Source: DATAEU01 sp046724395 (GTDB taxonomy: Bacteria > Actinomycetota > UBA4738 > HRBIN12). Taken from it: 7,724 bases of DNA. Positions 7,105 to 7,724 of this stretch are shown one piece after another (the first letter of the stretch is position 1; each line of letters opens with the position of its first letter). The position numbers were made by a program, and so were the translations under genes. The notes under the pieces were generated by a model. It saw only the letters and a program-made list of their open reading frames with translations. It was not told where the DNA came from and did not search any database. The stretch spans positions 1 through 7,724 of the forward strand of contig JBKOWM010000141.1 of NCBI GenBank assembly GCA_046724395.1, written 5' to 3'.

Positions 7105-7239
7105 CGATCCGCTCGACTCCGCGACTGCGCGAGTGGTACCTCCTGCTGAGTCGGACGCCGGGAGCTCTCGCCAGGCGTGGTGCAGCGGGCCATTCGCGGA
7201 CACCGACGGCGACGACGCGGTCGGTGTACGTCGCGGCCG

Positions 7240-7380
7240 GACGACATCGTGTCGATCGTTGCGTCGGCGATCGGCGAATCATGGGCCTTCTTCTGGTTCC
7301 TGAGCCTTGCCGAGATCTGGGCTCTCGCCGGGATCGTGTGGCTCGCCGGGTCGTGGCCGAGGAGTAACGGCAGTGTCTGA
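7240..7380 (+). pseudogene. Fragment encoding one membrane segment, unidentified
   Basis: The plus-strand frame reads DDIVSIVASAIGESWAFFWF and then LSLAEIWALAGIVWLAG before ending SWPRSNGSV and a TGA at 7378-7380. The stretch is strongly hydrophobic with aromatic residues, consistent with a transmembrane helix, and its third codon positions are mostly G or C. The residues upstream in the same frame are arginine-rich and unlike a protein, while an adjacent frame just before it (GPFADTDGDDAVGVRRGR) looks better, suggesting a frame break near 7238. I cannot name the family. It may be the surviving 3' end of a small membrane protein gene. No ribosome binding site or credible start was found. Confidence 0.3.
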
Positions 7381-7724
7381 GCGCCGCGCGCCACGTCGAC
7401 CGCCCAACGCGACGCGACGACGGTTGGATTCCATCGCTGATCTCCACTCCCTAAGACCTCGGATTTGATCGCCGGTATTCGGTCACCATGCGCGAGCTTT
7501 GGCAGCATCTCAGCGGGCGACGGAGCCCGCTCACGACGATATCGAGGCGGCGGCCCTCGTTCGATGCGGCGCCGATCCGTGGGAGTCCCATTCCGGGAAG
7601 TTGAAATCGGCCGTCACCGAGGCGAGAAGCAGCAGAGCCGCCTCGAGGAACGCCTCCTCAGCCCTACGCGGAGTAGCGCCCCTGAGGAGAGCGGGGCCAA
7701 CTGAAGCCGAAACGAACAGATCAT

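Larger units (their letters stand above)
7092..7724. other. Right-end region without an intact gene
   Basis: About 630 bases upstream of the decayed reductase, reaching the window edge. It should contain that gene's former promoter. The only coding-like material I see is the plus-strand hydrophobic fragment at 7240-7380. From about 7470 to the edge a plus-strand frame stays open (it includes HDDIEAAALVRCGADPWES), but it has no standard start codon with a ribosome binding site and no family I recognise. I see no RNA gene, terminator or repeat. Confidence 0.45.

Noticed and set aside
6777..7508. Single 243-codon minus-strand gene
   Set aside because: The residues before the ATG at 7091 are arginine-rich and featureless, and the strong ribosome binding site at 7098-7104 marks the real start.
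1..7724. CRISPR array, tRNA/rRNA genes, transposase or integrase
   Set aside because: No regularly spaced direct repeats, no tRNA-like cloverleaf, and no recombinase motifs were seen on either strand.

Overview
The window is GC-rich bacterial DNA of a high-GC coding style. Every convincing protein gene lies on the minus strand. The gene set is an AAA-ATPase-coupled class III cyclase with an N-terminal zinc ribbon, an L,D-transpeptidase with a VanW/YoaR-like extracellular domain, and a calcium-binding repeat lipoprotein. It suits a soil or sediment actinobacterium such as Thermoleophilia/Gaiellales, or a high-GC Chloroflexota lineage. This placement is inference from family and base composition, not from a marker gene.

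Layout, left to right. (1) Positions 1-2889, minus: one large signalling ATPase gene that runs off the left edge (zinc ribbon, nucleotide cyclase, AAA_16 ATPase, helical/TPR region). Its GTG start lies 6 bases after a TATGCT box, as expected for a leaderless transcript. (2) 2890-3364: a gap holding a possible small hypothetical gene on the minus strand and, on the plus strand, a short relic resembling the C-terminus of berberine-bridge-type FAD oxidases. (3) 3365-4560, minus: an RTX-type calcium-binding repeat lipoprotein split into two reading frames by an apparent one-base loss near 3712. (4) 4561-4870: a gap with a short coding-like stretch that I cannot identify. (5) 4871-5989, minus: an intact membrane-anchored L,D-transpeptidase. 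(6) 5990-6739: about 750 bases with no supportable gene. (7) 6740-7091, minus: a decayed RibD-C/dihydrofolate-reductase-like gene with a good ribosome binding site, several frame changes and its central part missing. (8) 7092-7724: no intact gene, but a plus-strand fragment encoding one hydrophobic segment.

The main picture is two intact genes (cyclase-ATPase and transpeptidase) set in a region of gene decay. The transpeptidase and the RTX lipoprotein would both act outside the cytoplasmic membrane, on the peptidoglycan or cell surface. The cyclase-ATPase is a cytoplasmic regulator, and nothing in the sequence ties it functionally to the other two. I found no convincing new defence, mobile or biosynthetic system. 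The observations most worth checking are the frameshifted RTX gene, the decayed reductase, the altered cyclase active site and the leaderless promoter.
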